Source of the DNA: Hawksworthiomyces lignivorus
Taxonomy: Eukaryota; Ascomycota; Sordariomycetes; Ophiostomatales; Ophiostomataceae
Reading direction: 5' to 3'
DNA: 64,000 bases
Assembly: GCA_002917075.1 (NCBI GenBank)
Contig: NTMA01000033.1
Location: 248,001-312,000, forward strand
The position numbers were made by a program, and so were the translations under genes. Below are positions 21,289 through 33,633 of the stretch, in pieces. The stretch's first letter is position 1. Each line of letters opens with the position of its first letter. The notes under the pieces are model-generated. The model worked only from the letters and a program-made list of their open reading frames with translations. It was not told the DNA's origin and searched no databases.

Positions 21289-22682
21289 ATGGCATCAAGC
21301 TTTGTGCGTCCGGCGCAGCTGCAATTGCGGGCGGCCTGGTCCGTTACGGCAGCGCCGGCCTTGGCAGCATCAAAATCTATCTTGCGGCCCGCTGCGAACG
21401 AGAAGCGTGTACGTGGCCCTATGATGCAAACGCATATCCGGTGCAAATCTGGCCCGTATGGCTATACGCAAGCGAAGGCTCTGGTGTTCTCCCAATTCGG
21501 CGAACCTGCTGATGTTTTGAGGTATCTGACCTCTTTGCTTTGGAGGGTCTTGTGTCAAATTGGTTTGTGATTGACTGTTGCTGATATTCTATTGCCAGCC
21601 TCCACACACACTCCATCTCCCCTACACTGCCCCCGCATGCCGCTTTGCTCCGCACCCTTGCCGCACCCATCAACCCGGCTGATATCAATGCGGTCCAGGG
21701 CACCTACGGCGGAAAGCCCACATTCTCGTCGCTCATCGGCACAGCAGAGCCATCGTCCGTGCCGGGAAGTGAAGGCTGCTTCGAGGTGGTCTCAGTGGGC
21801 TCCAATGTGACCTCGCTGCGGCCGGGCGACTGGGCGCTGCCGGCGGCGCCAGGCCTAGGCACGTGGCGGACGCACGCCCTCGTGGAAGACGCCGACGCGG
21901 CACTGGTGGCCATACCCAAGGACAAGCTGGCAGGCCTGACCGCTAGCGCGGCCGCCACGGCCACCGTCAACCCCTGCACGGCCTGGCGCATGCTGCGCGA
22001 TTTTGTCGACCTCGTCGAGCTGAGCGTGCGCGCGGGCACGGGCGCAGGAGCCTGGTTTATCCAGAACGGTGCCAACAGCGGCGTGGGCCGTGCCGCGATC
22101 CAGCTGGGCAAGCTCTGGGGCCTGCGGAGCATCAACGTGGTGCGGGCGCGCTCGACACCGGAGGCCACGGATGCGCTGCGGCAAGAGCTGACCGATCTGG
22201 GCGCCACGGTGGTCATCACCGAGGACGAGCTGCAAGAGCGCGGGTTTGCAAGCAGCCGCCTGCGCAAAGAGCTGATGGGCGGTGAGTCGGAAAAGGAGAG
22301 CCCCCTCCTGCTGGGACTCAACTGCGTGGGCGGCCGGCCCGCGCTGGGCCTCGCAAAGTGCCTCTCGGACGGCGGGCGCTTAGTGACGTATGGCGCCATG
22401 GCAAAGCAACCACTAACATTGCCGGCCGGTCTGCTAATCTTCCGAGACCTTGCGTTTCACGGGTTCTGGTTCAGCCGATGGGGCAAAGCAGATCCGGCAG
22501 CGCGGCAGCAGACGGTCGAGGCGGTGTTGGACCTGATCCGGCAAGGCAAGTTCCAACCGGGTCCAGCACAAGACATCTCATGGACATGGGAGACGCCAGT
22601 GGACACGCTGAAGCAAGCAGTTTCTGGCACGCTAGAGGGGTACCGTTCTGGCAAAGGCATCTTCGTGTTTAAGGATACATAA
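21289..22682 (+). CDS. ETR1: Mitochondrial 2-enoyl thioester reductase (Etr1 type)
   Basis: Exons 21289..21521 and 21599..22682 (donor GTATCT, acceptor TTGCCAG) give 438 residues. The N terminus, MASSFVRPAQLQLRAAW and on, is basic and Arg/Ala-rich, a mitochondrial presequence. The body is a medium-chain dehydrogenase/reductase without structural zinc: LVFSQFGEPADVLR, APINPADINAVQGTYG, a nucleotide-binding NGANSGVGRAAIQLGK near residue 234, and LNCVGGRPALGLAKCL. Etr1/MECR reduces trans-2-enoyl thioesters with NADPH in the last step of mitochondrial fatty acid synthesis, which supplies octanoate for lipoic acid and supports respiration. APINPADIN and GTYG are typical of this branch versus quinone reductases. 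The coding part is much GC-richer than its flanks. The gene is tail-to-tail with UBC13. Confidence 0.9.
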
Positions 22683-23152
22683 GTGAAGGCAAGGAAAAGA
22701 AAAGAAGTACGACACAAAACCCACGTAAGCAAAAGACTGTCTCTGTATATTATAAATTGCGCCAGAATAAAAGCAGCTATCTGGGATGAAGATACATTCA
22801 TAAATAGAGAGTAATCAGCTGCTGAATTGTCTGTTTTATTTCCAAACAGTAAAACAAAGAGAAATGGAATCCGTATCCAGCCCCCTTCACGCTGCCGATC
22901 TATGAACGAGAAAACAAAACAAAACGGAAAAATAAAACAATAAAAAACCAATAATGGAGCCACACTTTGCTGCAAGAACGACCAACATGATTTCTGATCC
23001 TTTCCACTTTACGTCCTGCCGGGTTGCTACTGCTCTTGAAGTTTGGCCGGATGAAGTTTTGCAAAATAAGCGCCGATCTCTTTCTTTCTTGAGCTTCGAG
23101 CAGGACGTCTTCCCTTCCCCATAGATTTTCACCCTTAAGTCAGAAATACCTC
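22683..23152. other. Convergent 3' flanks of ETR1 and UBC13
   Basis: 470 bp between two stop codons. AT-rich, 3'-UTR-like; no gene seen. Confidence 0.5.
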
Positions 23153-23854
23153 CTACTGCGACTGCGGAATCGCGTACTTCTTTGTCCACTCTCGCGCCGT
23201 CTCCACCGCCGCTTTTTCGTCTTGTTTCCAAGCCTTAGCAACGTCCGGCGCCAGGGGGTCATCGGGATTTGGAGCACCAAGCAGAGCCTGAATAGAAAGA
23301 AGTATGGTGCGAATCTGGAGCGCCGGAGACCAGTTGTCTAGAATGGGAGAGGCGAAGTTAGCTTCGGAAGGTATCCTATCTTCAATATATTAGGAGGGTA
23401 AAAGAGAGAATATAATACTCTTCAACACGTCCAGGCAGATGCGGCCTAGCTTGTCAACGTTTGGGTGGTACAGCTTGGTCAAGAAGCGGATCTTAGGTGG
23501 TGTCATAGGGTAGTCATCTGGAAGGAACAGCTCAAGCTTGAAGATGCCGCCTAGAGGAGAGAAAATAAGAACTAAGTCAGTCAAGAATACAAGCCAGCTT
23601 CGGGAGGAGTCCACTCACCCTCATATGGAGATTGCGTCGGCCCAAAGATCTCGACATCGAAGTACCGGAGGTTGTCGGCGTGGGGAACAGCACTGATACC
23701 GGGAACACTGAGAGAAAGAAAGACAAGGTCAGTTTCAAGAACGTGGTTGGAAACTGCCTCCATACTCCCATCCCGACTTAGGCTCAGACTCTCGCACTTA
23801 CGGCTCGGCCATTAGCCGTTCCGTTTCCTTGATGATTCTCTTCGGCAAGGACAT
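23153..23854 (-). CDS. UBC13: Ubiquitin-conjugating enzyme E2, Ubc13
   Basis: Exons (minus) 23854..23802, 23707..23619, 23550..23419 and 23337..23153 give 152 residues, the usual size for Ubc13. The sequence runs [44 protein letters not shown], then the HPN motif ([17 protein letters not shown]) with active-site Cys86 and oxyanion Asn78. It continues [20 protein letters not shown], then APNPDDPLA. With a Uev/Mms2 partner, Ubc13 builds Lys63-linked ubiquitin chains, for example on PCNA in error-free DNA damage bypass. The short-exon structure has all four pieces in phase with GT-AG junctions. It lies tail-to-tail with ETR1 and diverges from the WDR59-type gene. Identification is firm. Confidence 0.95.
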
Positions 23855-25073
23855 GGCTTTGGAAAAGTATTGCGGCGGATCAGTAAAATGCGGGGTGCGG
23901 GCGGCGACTTGACAACGGAGAGCGGGAAGTTAAAATAGAAGCAAAAGAAGAAGAAGGAAGCAGACTATGAGAAGAAAAGAAAAGGCACAGGGAAGAGTGG
24001 ATTTAGGCCGTTTCCTAAGGCCTTTGATTGTTGTCGCGTGTGGCCAACTTAAAGATTCTAGAAAATAATAAGACACGTTAATATGCAGCAGAGACAAGAT
24101 AGCAAGGAAGGAGAGTTGAAAAGCCGCTCCAAATGACTAAACCGGCCCTCATGTTGCGCCCAGAGTGAAGTGCCACTTGTATTAAGCATTTGTGACAAAC
24201 TACAGGGGCACAGAGCGCAGCAGACAGCGGACTACGTAGGTAAGGCTCCCCGCCCTGGGCTGCTCTTTAAGCCCCACCTTCCGTTTTCTGCTTCCCTCTT
24301 TGGCGCGTCGATGTCGCCTTGCCCTCATGCCACAGTAGTCAGTCGACTTTGTTCTCGCTGCACTGGCGCAGCGCGAGGCGCATGCAACAGCATCCTTTGC
24401 CGGCCGGTTCCGCTATGCAGTATTTTGCAATAGGCAAGATGCATAAAACAAATGCCACATCATACTAATTTTGCTCTTTGAATACCCGCCTGGATACCCA
24501 CCAACACACCAAGTCATCCCCCCTTACATAGGAGAACTATAAGCCTGCACACCCTCTGAGAATGTCAGTGCCGGGCTGCTGGAACGCCCTTGAAATCCAC
24601 TTCCAGGCCGCTGTTTGCAGTGTTGTGCCTCGTCAATATTGGGATTGCGTTCGCTAATCCCTTGGCGCTGCAGATTGCAGGTCACATGATAACAACAGTG
24701 TAAAACAGTTTGTACACTGTAAACGCTAATTACGGAGTAGACAGGGAAGCTCTGGATCATCTTGCGCAGTGCTATCAAGTGCTATCCCTCCGTTATACAA
24801 ACCTCATCCTGCGATCGACATTTGCGGCAGTTCGTGCCGCTACGACTGCTTAGTTACCTTGACCTCGTTTCCAGCCACTTCGGAGGTAGTTCTGTCTCAG
24901 TATTATCGCCTATTTGATGTATTGCCATCGTCGCGGTTGAGCGTAGTTGGTTCGCGCATTGCGCTCAACGATGCTCTCCTCGTCTGTTGCCGCCAAGGGG
25001 TTGAGATCTTCTTCAATGCCGGGAACTTGCTCCAACTAGGCTAGGCTGAAAGAGACGCTTAGTATTCATAAAA
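23855..25073. other. Divergent promoter region, UBC13 and WDR59-type gene
   Basis: About 1.2 kb between two start codons. No coding exon recognised; short frames at 24170-24433 and 24769-25044 show no family features. Confidence 0.5.
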
Positions 25074-28000
25074 ATGGCATCTGATTTTGACGACTCAGAT
25101 GGGACGGGTGACTCGCCGATCCGCTCTAAGATCATCAAGTCCGCATTTGACAGCGAAAGCTTCGATTCCGATGGCACTATCCACGTCGAAGGTCTTGTGG
25201 GGTCAGCCACCATCTCGCCTTCGGGGAGAGACATTTGTTTGGCATCGTAAGTTCTCCGAGCATACTTTATGCCCTGTTTATTTTGGCAGGGTTGACTAAC
25301 TGATCTCTTTCTCTAGCCCAGAAGGCCTCTCCATTATCGACCTCGACTCGCCTTACAGCGCTCCGCGCCGCATCAAAAGTCATGGCATGCCTTGGCTTGT
25401 TGTCGATGTCCAATGGTCGCCATTCGCTGCGCGCGACTATTGGGTTGCATCCACCGCCAACCACTGCTGCCTCGTCTGGAACCTCAACCGATACGACGAC
25501 TCGAGCGCAGGCGCCGTGGAACACTCGCTGCGTGGCCACCGCCGCTCCATTACTGACATCAATTTTTCTGCCCATCATCCGGATATGCTAGCCACCTGCT
25601 CTGTCGATGGTTATGTTCACTGCTGGGATCTGCGCAGACCCAATACGCCTGCCTTAACCTTCATCGATTGGGCTGCTGGTGCTACGCAGGTAAAATACAA
25701 CAGACAAGATGAGCATGTGTTAGCATCCTCCCACAACCGCTGTGTACATATATGGGACGACCGGAAGGCTTCCCTGCCCTTGCGCACAATTGAGGCCCAC
25801 ACGTCCAAGATTTACGGCCTCGACTGGAACCGCACGCGCAGTACCTGTCTTGTTACCTGTTCGCTTGATAAGACGATCAAGTTCTGGGATTATTCTGTTC
25901 GAGGAAGTGACGGCGATAATGCCAGCGGCAGCGGCGGTATTAGCATTGGCAGCGCCAATAACCTAGCTGTCAGTGGCAGCATTGGTGCAGTGGGTCAAAT
26001 CAACGAAAATGATGTACCTGAGCGTGTTATTAAAACCAATTTCCCTATATGGCGGGCTCGTCACACACCATTTGGAAATGGTCTGTTAGCTATGCCACAG
26101 AATGCTCCAGGCAATCTCTATCTCTACGACACCCGGCCAACTTCTGTACTCTCGGCAGAAGACCCCTCAGCAAGCAATGATCCTGCCGCCGTCTTTTCTG
26201 GACACGGCCATCATAAGGTGAAGGAGTTCTTGTGGCGCACTCGCGGTGGCATCGAGGATGGAATTGACAACCGTGACTTCCAACTTGTCTCTTGGGGTGA
26301 GGACAACAAGCTCCGACTGCGCCGTCTCGATAGTGGTGATTTGGGTACTGTTGGCTTCCAACGCGGCCAGGCTGCCCTTCAGAACCTAAATATTACCCGC
26401 AAAGGCGCTGTGTACAAAACCTTCCGTATTCTTGAGGATATGGGCGAATACGAAAAACGCAGTGCTACCATGAGTAGTTTGCGGCCCATAAGCCACCACG
26501 GAACGGTCTCTTTGCCCGCCAGCCAGGGTCAGAGCCGACGTGGTTCTCCCACTCCCGAAGAAGGCCACCAACATCATCACCATCATTATCACCTTCATCG
26601 CCATCAACAACAGCGACCCCATGGCCATCAGCCTCAGTATCCTCAGAATTCATTTAAGCCCATCTCCCCGTCGATACCCCCTCCTCGATCTCTATCTAGC
26701 AATAACCTTATGCGCGATACCGTCAAGTCACCGAATGTAACGCCACAACGAAACAAATTTGAGCAGCGGTCCCCTTGGCGGAATCCGTCAATGAGAGGAG
26801 TTCATGTTTCTAGCAATAAAGTTTCAAACCAAGGCAACGTGCAATTGGACTGGATGAAAGGTGTCACTATGAACAAGAGAAAGACTAGCATTGACCCCAG
26901 CATGCTATCTGCGCAAGATTTGTTAGGCGCCGCTTCACTGCAGGATCCAAATCGGAAGGTCTCCACGGACTCTGCTCTGTCATCTCCAATGCGAACATCG
27001 ACCCACGATGCGTCGGTGTCGATGAACAGCGATGTCAATGATCCAGAGACTTTTCAAGAGGAGGTCAAGCGCATTACCGACAAGCTACCGCGTGTCAAAT
27101 GGGAAGATATAAACATGGATAAACTGTCCTTAACAGCCTCGATGAAAGGCCCTTGGGGTAAGAACGGTCAATCAGAGTACATCAAAGTGCAAGTTATTGT
27201 GCCGTCAACCTATCCAACTTCCCGTGCTCCAACTTTCTACATTGAAGGGAGCGTTCTGGTACCTGAATTGACCCATGGACGAATTGCGGCTGATCTGATG
27301 AATCTGGCTGCTGAGTACCTCAAACGTCGCCGCAATTGTCTACTTGCTGCATTCCGCTATTTGCTGGGCGAAACAGACTTACCTAGCAGTCTCGCTTTAC
27401 TAGACCGCGCATCTAGTAACTCGAGACTAGTAAATGTAGCGAGTGACGATGACGATGACAGCTCTAGCGATGATGACGATGATCTTGACACCGGCAACGA
27501 GACTTTCCTCTCACCTATCAACAGCGCCAACCCCGACAATTCTCTCGCTGACGGTCCGTCAGAACCTTTGCCGCCGCCGCCACCTCCTCGCAGCTGCGGT
27601 GCTTATTTCACACGAGATGGTCGCATTGTGTCTTTTTTCCTCACAAAAACCGGCAAGGCCAGTGCCAAAATCCTATTTGAAGACCCTCCACTCCGACGAA
27701 CGGGTGAAAAGGCAGAGCCGCAAGGGCCTTTTATTGGCTTTGGGAAGGTCCCGCCCTCACGTATTAGCACTTCGCGGCGGCGCAAAGCCGCCGCTGCAGA
27801 CGAAACAGAAGTTTTGGAATTGTACAATGGTTCTTCGTCCTCTGATGAGTCTGATTCCTCGGCTTATTCAGCGGTCTCTTCGTCCGCGGCGTCCTCTTCA
27901 TCTTCTTCTAGCTCCTACCAATACGCTGCGTACAACATGATGGATCCGTGGAGCACAAACATTGGCTTCCAGCGTCGCATAGTGCGTGGGAAAGGAGGAC

Positions 28001-31000
28001 GGCGGAGAAGGTTGAGCGATATGGACGGCGATATGAGTGATTCTCTGATCAGATCTGGAACTTTGGATCCGGACGTTCCTGTCGGCCCTAAAAGTACCGT
28101 GGCTATTGAAGACATGCGTCAATATCTGCCGTCAAAGCGAGATTTAGCACGTGAATATGCTATTTTTGGTGACGGTGCAGATGTCTGCGAGCACAACGCT
28201 CGCGTCGCCGAAAAGTTAGGCGAGGTGGATTTGGCTCACATCTGGCGCTACGCAGCACTGTTACTCAAATCCGATGTACCTCTTAAACTAACCTCGACCT
28301 TTGTTGATGCAAGCCGGCGACAAAAATCTGTCCTTGTCATTGCCCGCGAAGCTGTCGCCAAAGCAAACAGAAGCCTGAAGCGGGAGGAACAGCATAGAGC
28401 GCAGCCGTCAAGTTCCAAGGATCAACTCTCGGGCCGTGTGAAATGGGGTCTACATCCCCTGGCGCGCGATTTTGTCAATGATCTATTTGACTACTTTGAA
28501 CAGTTAGCCGACGTACAAATGTTGGCCATGTTGTCCTGCATATTTGGTGAATCTTTTGAAGAAGACAGTGTCGCATACGCGGAGTCTCACCTATCCAAGT
28601 CAGACACACCACTTCCCATGAAGGCGCCATCCTTCTCGCTTGACTATATTCCCTCCACGCGAGGCCTCTTGAATGCCGCTCCGCCTATATTATCGTTATC
28701 AGGACCGAGTACGTCTAGTGTTGGGCCTGACAGTAGCAACAGTAGTGCAGTCAACACTCCTGCTGCTCTGTACTACGATGGTTCAATGGACCCAGATGAC
28801 GATTATGATGATGATTTTGATACCGATTATGAAACAGCAGTATCAGACATAGGAAACGACAATGGCATGTCGCGAAATGAATCTTTCTCAGGTGGTGAGA
28901 CACCACCCAAATGGCTTGGAGCTTATGGTGGAGGAAATGGGGGCGGTATCTTGTCATCTTCACCTCTCTTTGGAGGAGCAGCTAGTCGTTTCTTCCGCAG
29001 AGGAAATAATGCTGTCGTCTCAGCCATTGCTGCTGGTATCCCGCAAACTCTGACATCACTTCTCTCCTCTTCACCGAATGACCCCGTTGCGGTTGCTATC
29101 CCGGTTCCTACGCCGTCAGCGACGTCACGCCGAGCGTCTTTCTTTGAACCTGCTACCCCCTCATCAAGAGGTTCTCCTCAAGCACGTGCCACATTACCAC
29201 ATGCTGTTCAGCCCCTGAGCCATGCGTACAAGCAGTTGCTGCTGCACTCTACATCTGCATATCGTGACGTACCTTATCCGCTACTGGCATCTCACAAACA
29301 AATAGGAGGATCTGGGTCCACATCTCCACGGAACATAACGCTTGGCAAAATCACGTCTCTCTCCTCCTCACCACAGGATCACGCTCCTATCCGAAAGCGG
29401 CCAAGCCCCGCCGAAACCATTTTAGGTAACCTGACAGCAGGAAATCTCACATGGGCAGCTTCTGCACTCTTCGGTGGAGGTGGCAGTGGCGGCAGTGGTG
29501 GTGGTAATGGGAGTGCTGGGCCATCAACAGAGCCAGGCACCGCAGCAACGTCGGTGTCTGACGAAGGACGTCGTCGAGAACAATTTACGCTAGTGGCAGC
29601 AGCCAGTGCAGCTGCTAAGGGAGCTAAGGCGCAAGCGGAGGCGGCAGCTTCTTCTCTGGTCGCTGTAGATGTTCACGTGCGCACTTACAATGACCATCTT
29701 TTTGATGATGACGGTTGGATGGTAGCATCTCTTTTAAGTGGCCAGCGACGTCGCCGATTATATGCGGAATACCGATACGCTTACTCGGAGCTTTTGCAAG
29801 TATGGTCGGAGCCGTTAGCGCGCCTAGAGGTGCTTAAATTCAACGTGCTGCGTGACGATGCAATGAAAGCTTCCACCGTACGGAACGGAGATAATACCGC
29901 AAAACCTGACCAAGGACCAAGCAGAAATGCAAGTGATAATATCTTACCACCAGTATCTCTTGGAGCCAGCGAAAAGCGTGAACGACTTATTGCTGTGCGC
30001 GACTCTGGTCGTGGGCTGGACGCTGTGGGTATCTGCCAGCACTGCGAATTGCAGCTCGAGCCCCTTGAATATGATTTCCAAGCGGCCACGACTGCGCCCA
30101 CATCCGTGGGAAGCAAACTTGGCGGTGCTGTAGGCATCTGTGGCCGCTGCCGTCACACACGGTCACAGCTGCGTTGTGTTTACTGCACCGAACCTATAGA
30201 TGCGATCTACATCCCCTGCTTCGGCTGTGGTTGTGCAAGCCACCCACAGTGCCTGCAGGCGTGGTACGACGCTGGTGAACGGTCGTGTCCAGCAGGTGAC
30301 GAATGTCCTTGCGCCGAGGAAGCAACCAGCGGACGCATCGAGAGCTGGACGGCAATGCAAGCACAGCTAATGATGCGCTCAAGCGAATTGGCGACAAGCA
30401 ACAGCAGTCATGGCGATTTGCAAACAGATCAGCATCATGGGAACCAACTCAATCTCAAGGCAAGAGGTCTCATCACGCAGGCACGCCGATCTGCACATTA
30501 TGCCCCGTCATCATCCTCGGCGATGTTTGTGTCTCCATACGGCCAGCACTATCATGCTGGGAACAGCAGTGACGGTGGATATGATTCAAGCACTGCAAAA
30601 CACCAAGTTAACCGCATGTCCACGACTTCTGCAAGGGACCATCGCGACGAAAATGATGCAGGGCTTGGTGGAACAGCCGGAACTGGTCCCGCTACTATGT
30701 CCAAAGCCGGCAATGCCTCAAATAATAGCTCTACCAGTGGACCGTCTTCCAGTACCAGTTTCTGGAGTAGTGGGCGCCGACCTAAGCTTGCTGCATCGGG
30801 TCTCCGACAACAGCTGCACCAGCAACAGTATGAACAGCGACAGCATGAAAAATCAGAAAGCAATGCAGAGACACAGATGCAGAAGCAGGGCCGGAAACAA
30901 AGTCAGGAACAGGATCGAGGACAATCGCATCAAACACCGGCGCGATCCGACAACGCATCACCTAGCAATCATCTGTCCGCTGCTCGGACAATTCTGTCAA

Positions 31001-31155
31001 ACCGCTTGCTTCGAAGCTCTACGCTTCGACGGCAGACAAGCTACAGCAATAATGATAGCGATAATAGAAGCGGTGGGGAACCCAGCCGCAGTGCTAGTCG
31101 TGGTGCTAGCCGCGGTAGTAATAATGCCGGTGAGAAGGTCGATAGTACGGAGTAG
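25074..31155 (+). CDS. WDR59/Mtc5-type WD40-RWD-RING protein (SEA complex)
   Basis: Exons 25074..25246 and 25317..31155 give 2003 residues. Order of parts: acidic N terminus; WD40 propeller (about 80-400, with MLATCSVDGYVHCWDLR and VTCSLDKTIKFWDYS); His/Gln/Ser-rich linker; RWD domain (about 634-746, PRVKWEDINMDKLSL); long acidic, Ser- and Gly-rich linkers; a C-terminal zinc-binding RING-like region (about 1630-1727, ICQHCELQLEPL, CGRCRHTRSQLRCVYC, HPQCLQAWYD); then a Q- and S/R-rich tail. This is the architecture of WDR59 and yeast Mtc5/Sea3, part of GATOR2/SEACAT, which promotes TORC1 signalling at the vacuole. It is about twice the size of yeast Mtc5 (about 1150), mainly through low-complexity inserts. 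No in-frame stop breaks the huge second exon, though a cryptic intron in a linker cannot be excluded. Confidence 0.88.
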
Positions 31156-31671
31156 ACAGCAGTCCGATGCGGGACGCAGCTGTGAGTGCCAGTAGCGCCC
31201 ATTTTATGTACGGGAGTGTGTTTACCACTTTTTCTACATGTTTGTTCTTCTTGTGATGGCGATTATTTTGAGGATTTGTTTTTTGTATTTGAATGATACC
31301 ATATTAATTGTAAGAGTTGGTTAGATGAAGAATGTATTATAATTATAAAAGCATATACAAAAGTCAAACCCGTCCAGCTTAAAAACAAATCTATGCTTTT
31401 TTTTCCTACTAAGCTTGTCACCTGGTGGCAGCTGCCAAATGCACTTTACATAGATAGTCTCCACAAAAAAATACTCCTATCTCCACCACTTTATTATTCC
31501 CCGCCAATTTTTTTTTTTGCACGGCAGAATTCTGGTAAAAATTTAGTGCCACTTGAATTTTTTTTTTTTTTTTTTTCACCGTATCAGTCTTTCAGATTCA
31601 CTCCTTCGACATCCAGGATATTTACGGTGTCGCTTCCTTCTTTCTTCCACGGCCAAATACGCTCACCCAAG
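31156..31671. other. Intergenic, NOG1 promoter/leader
   Basis: About 520 bp. Contains T-rich runs (31510-31518, 31558-31576) close to the NOG1 start, typical of fungal promoters. No gene. Confidence 0.5.
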
Positions 31672-33633
31672 ATGAAGACTTCGTGGAAGGACATACCGCC
31701 TGTGCCGACGGACAAAGAGTTCGTCGACATTGTTCTGTCGTCAACCCAGCGACGGCTGCCGACGCAGATTCGAGCGGGTTTCAAGATATCTAGAATTCGG
31801 GCATTCTACACACGCAAAGTGAAGTTCACGGCCGAAGGTTTCTCGGAGAAATTGACGGCAATTTTGACAGCATTTCCTCGTCTTGCTGATCTTCATCCAT
31901 TTTGTAAGATGCTTTGAGAAAGTTCCTGAGACTCTCGTCAACGAGCTACTGTTCGCTAACAGGATCTATTTCCCTTTTCTCCAGACAGCAGCTTGTTCAA
32001 TGTCCTCTACGATGCCGATCACTACAAGATTGCACTTTCACATCTCTCGGGTGCCAAGAACACGATCGAGACGATCGCCCGCGACTACGTTCGGCTGTTG
32101 AAATATGCCCAGTCCCTGTACCAGGCGAAATCGCTGAAGCGGGCAGGCTTGGGCCGCATGTCTACTGTGATGCGGCGGCTCAAGGACTCCTTGGCCTACC
32201 TGGAAGAAGTGCGGCAGCACATTGGCCGTCTGCCCTCGATCGATCCCACCACACGCACACTGCTGGTCTTCGGACTGCCCAACACCGGCAAGTCGAGCTT
32301 CGTGCGCAGCGTCAGCCGGACCGATACGCCCGTCGACTCGTATGCATTCACGACGAAGAGCCTGTTCTGTGGCCACTTTGATTTTGACTACCTGCGGTTT
32401 CAAGTCATCGATACGCCCGGTGTCGTCGACAAGCCGCTGGAGGACATGACCACGATCGAGATGCAGTCCATCTCGGCGCTCGCCCATCTCAACTGTGCCG
32501 TGCTCTTCTTCCTCGATCCGTCCGAGCAGTGCGGCTATCCGCTGGAGGCGCAGTGCGCTCTCTTCAAGAGCCTGGCGCCCATCTTTGCACAGCGCTCCGT
32601 CTATCTCATCAGCAACAAATCCGACCTTGTGCGGCTGCAGGACCTGGATCCTGCCGCCCGCGCACAAATCGATGCCCTGGCCACGGCCTCACACGTGGTC
32701 GACACCCTGGAGGCGTCGTGCCAGACAGGCGATGGCCTGCACCAGGTGAAGGACGTGGTCTGCCGGCGGCTGATTGCCGATCGCGTGGCCAAGAAGCTCG
32801 GAGCAGTGTCGGCGAGCGCTGACAAAGTGGGCACGCGCGGCGAGGCGCTGCTGCGGCGCATCCATGTGGCGCGGCCGATGGGCGGCGAAGCCGGCGACGA
32901 GGCGCTGCCGCTGCGCGAGACATTTGTGCCCGAGGCAGCAAAGGACCGCATGCGGCCCGAGCGACTCGAGAAAGACTTGGAGGCCGAGAGCGGGGGACCC
33001 GGCGTGTACAACTTTGACATGCACCGCGACTACGTGGGCATTGACCCGGCACACAAGCACGACAAGATGCCCGAAGTGTACAACGGGCAAAACGTGCTCG
33101 ACTTTTACAGCCCGGACATTGAGCAGAAGATGAAGGAGCTCGAGGCCGAGGAGGCCAAGCTGATTGCGGAGGGCTTCTACGATACGGAGTCAGACGAGGA
33201 CGACGAGGACGGCGGCATGGATTTCGGCGACGAGAAGGACATCCTGGCCAAGGCAGAGCTGATCCGCGAGAAGCTGGCGCTGATCCGCAACGACTCTAAG
33301 CTACGCAAGCGGTCGCTCAAGAACAGCGCGATCCTCCCGCGGACGGCGTCGTCCAAGGCGGCGCTGTGGAAGAACAAGGCCCGCCAGCGGCAGGCAGAGG
33401 GCGCAGGCGACTCGGACGACGACGACGACACGATGGATATCGATGGAGATGTCCTCGGCGACCGCACGGCCGAGGTGCAGCGTGATGTGAAGACGGCCAA
33501 GCTCAAGAAGCTGGGACAGAAGAAGATGAACCGGCAAGCAAGGCAGGGCGAAGCCGACCGGCATATTGCGCCGTCCCTGACAAAGCACTTGCTCGTTGGC
33601 AAGCGCGGAATTGGCAAGACGAACCGGCGCTAA
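31672..33633 (+). CDS. NOG1: Nucleolar GTP-binding protein Nog1
   Basis: Exons 31672..31903 and 31985..33633 (GTAAGA...CTCCAG) give 626 residues, near the 647 of yeast Nog1. This Obg-related GTPase is needed for 60S ribosomal subunit maturation. It binds pre-60S particles, its long C-terminal extension plugging the exit tunnel. The N-terminal helical domain (about 1-165, with [17 protein letters not shown]) is followed by G1 GLPNTGKSS (174-182), G3 DTPG (220-223) and G4 NKSD (288-291). The tail includes [15 protein letters not shown] and [12 protein letters not shown], with acidic and basic stretches. G1 has Thr where most Nog1 proteins have Val or Ile; the Lys and Ser that bind phosphate are intact. 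The gene is GC-rich, and follows the WDR59-type gene on the same strand. Confidence 0.95.

Noticed and set aside
21704..22399. Minus-strand frame of 231 codons
   Set aside because: Antisense shadow of the GC-rich ETR1 exon.
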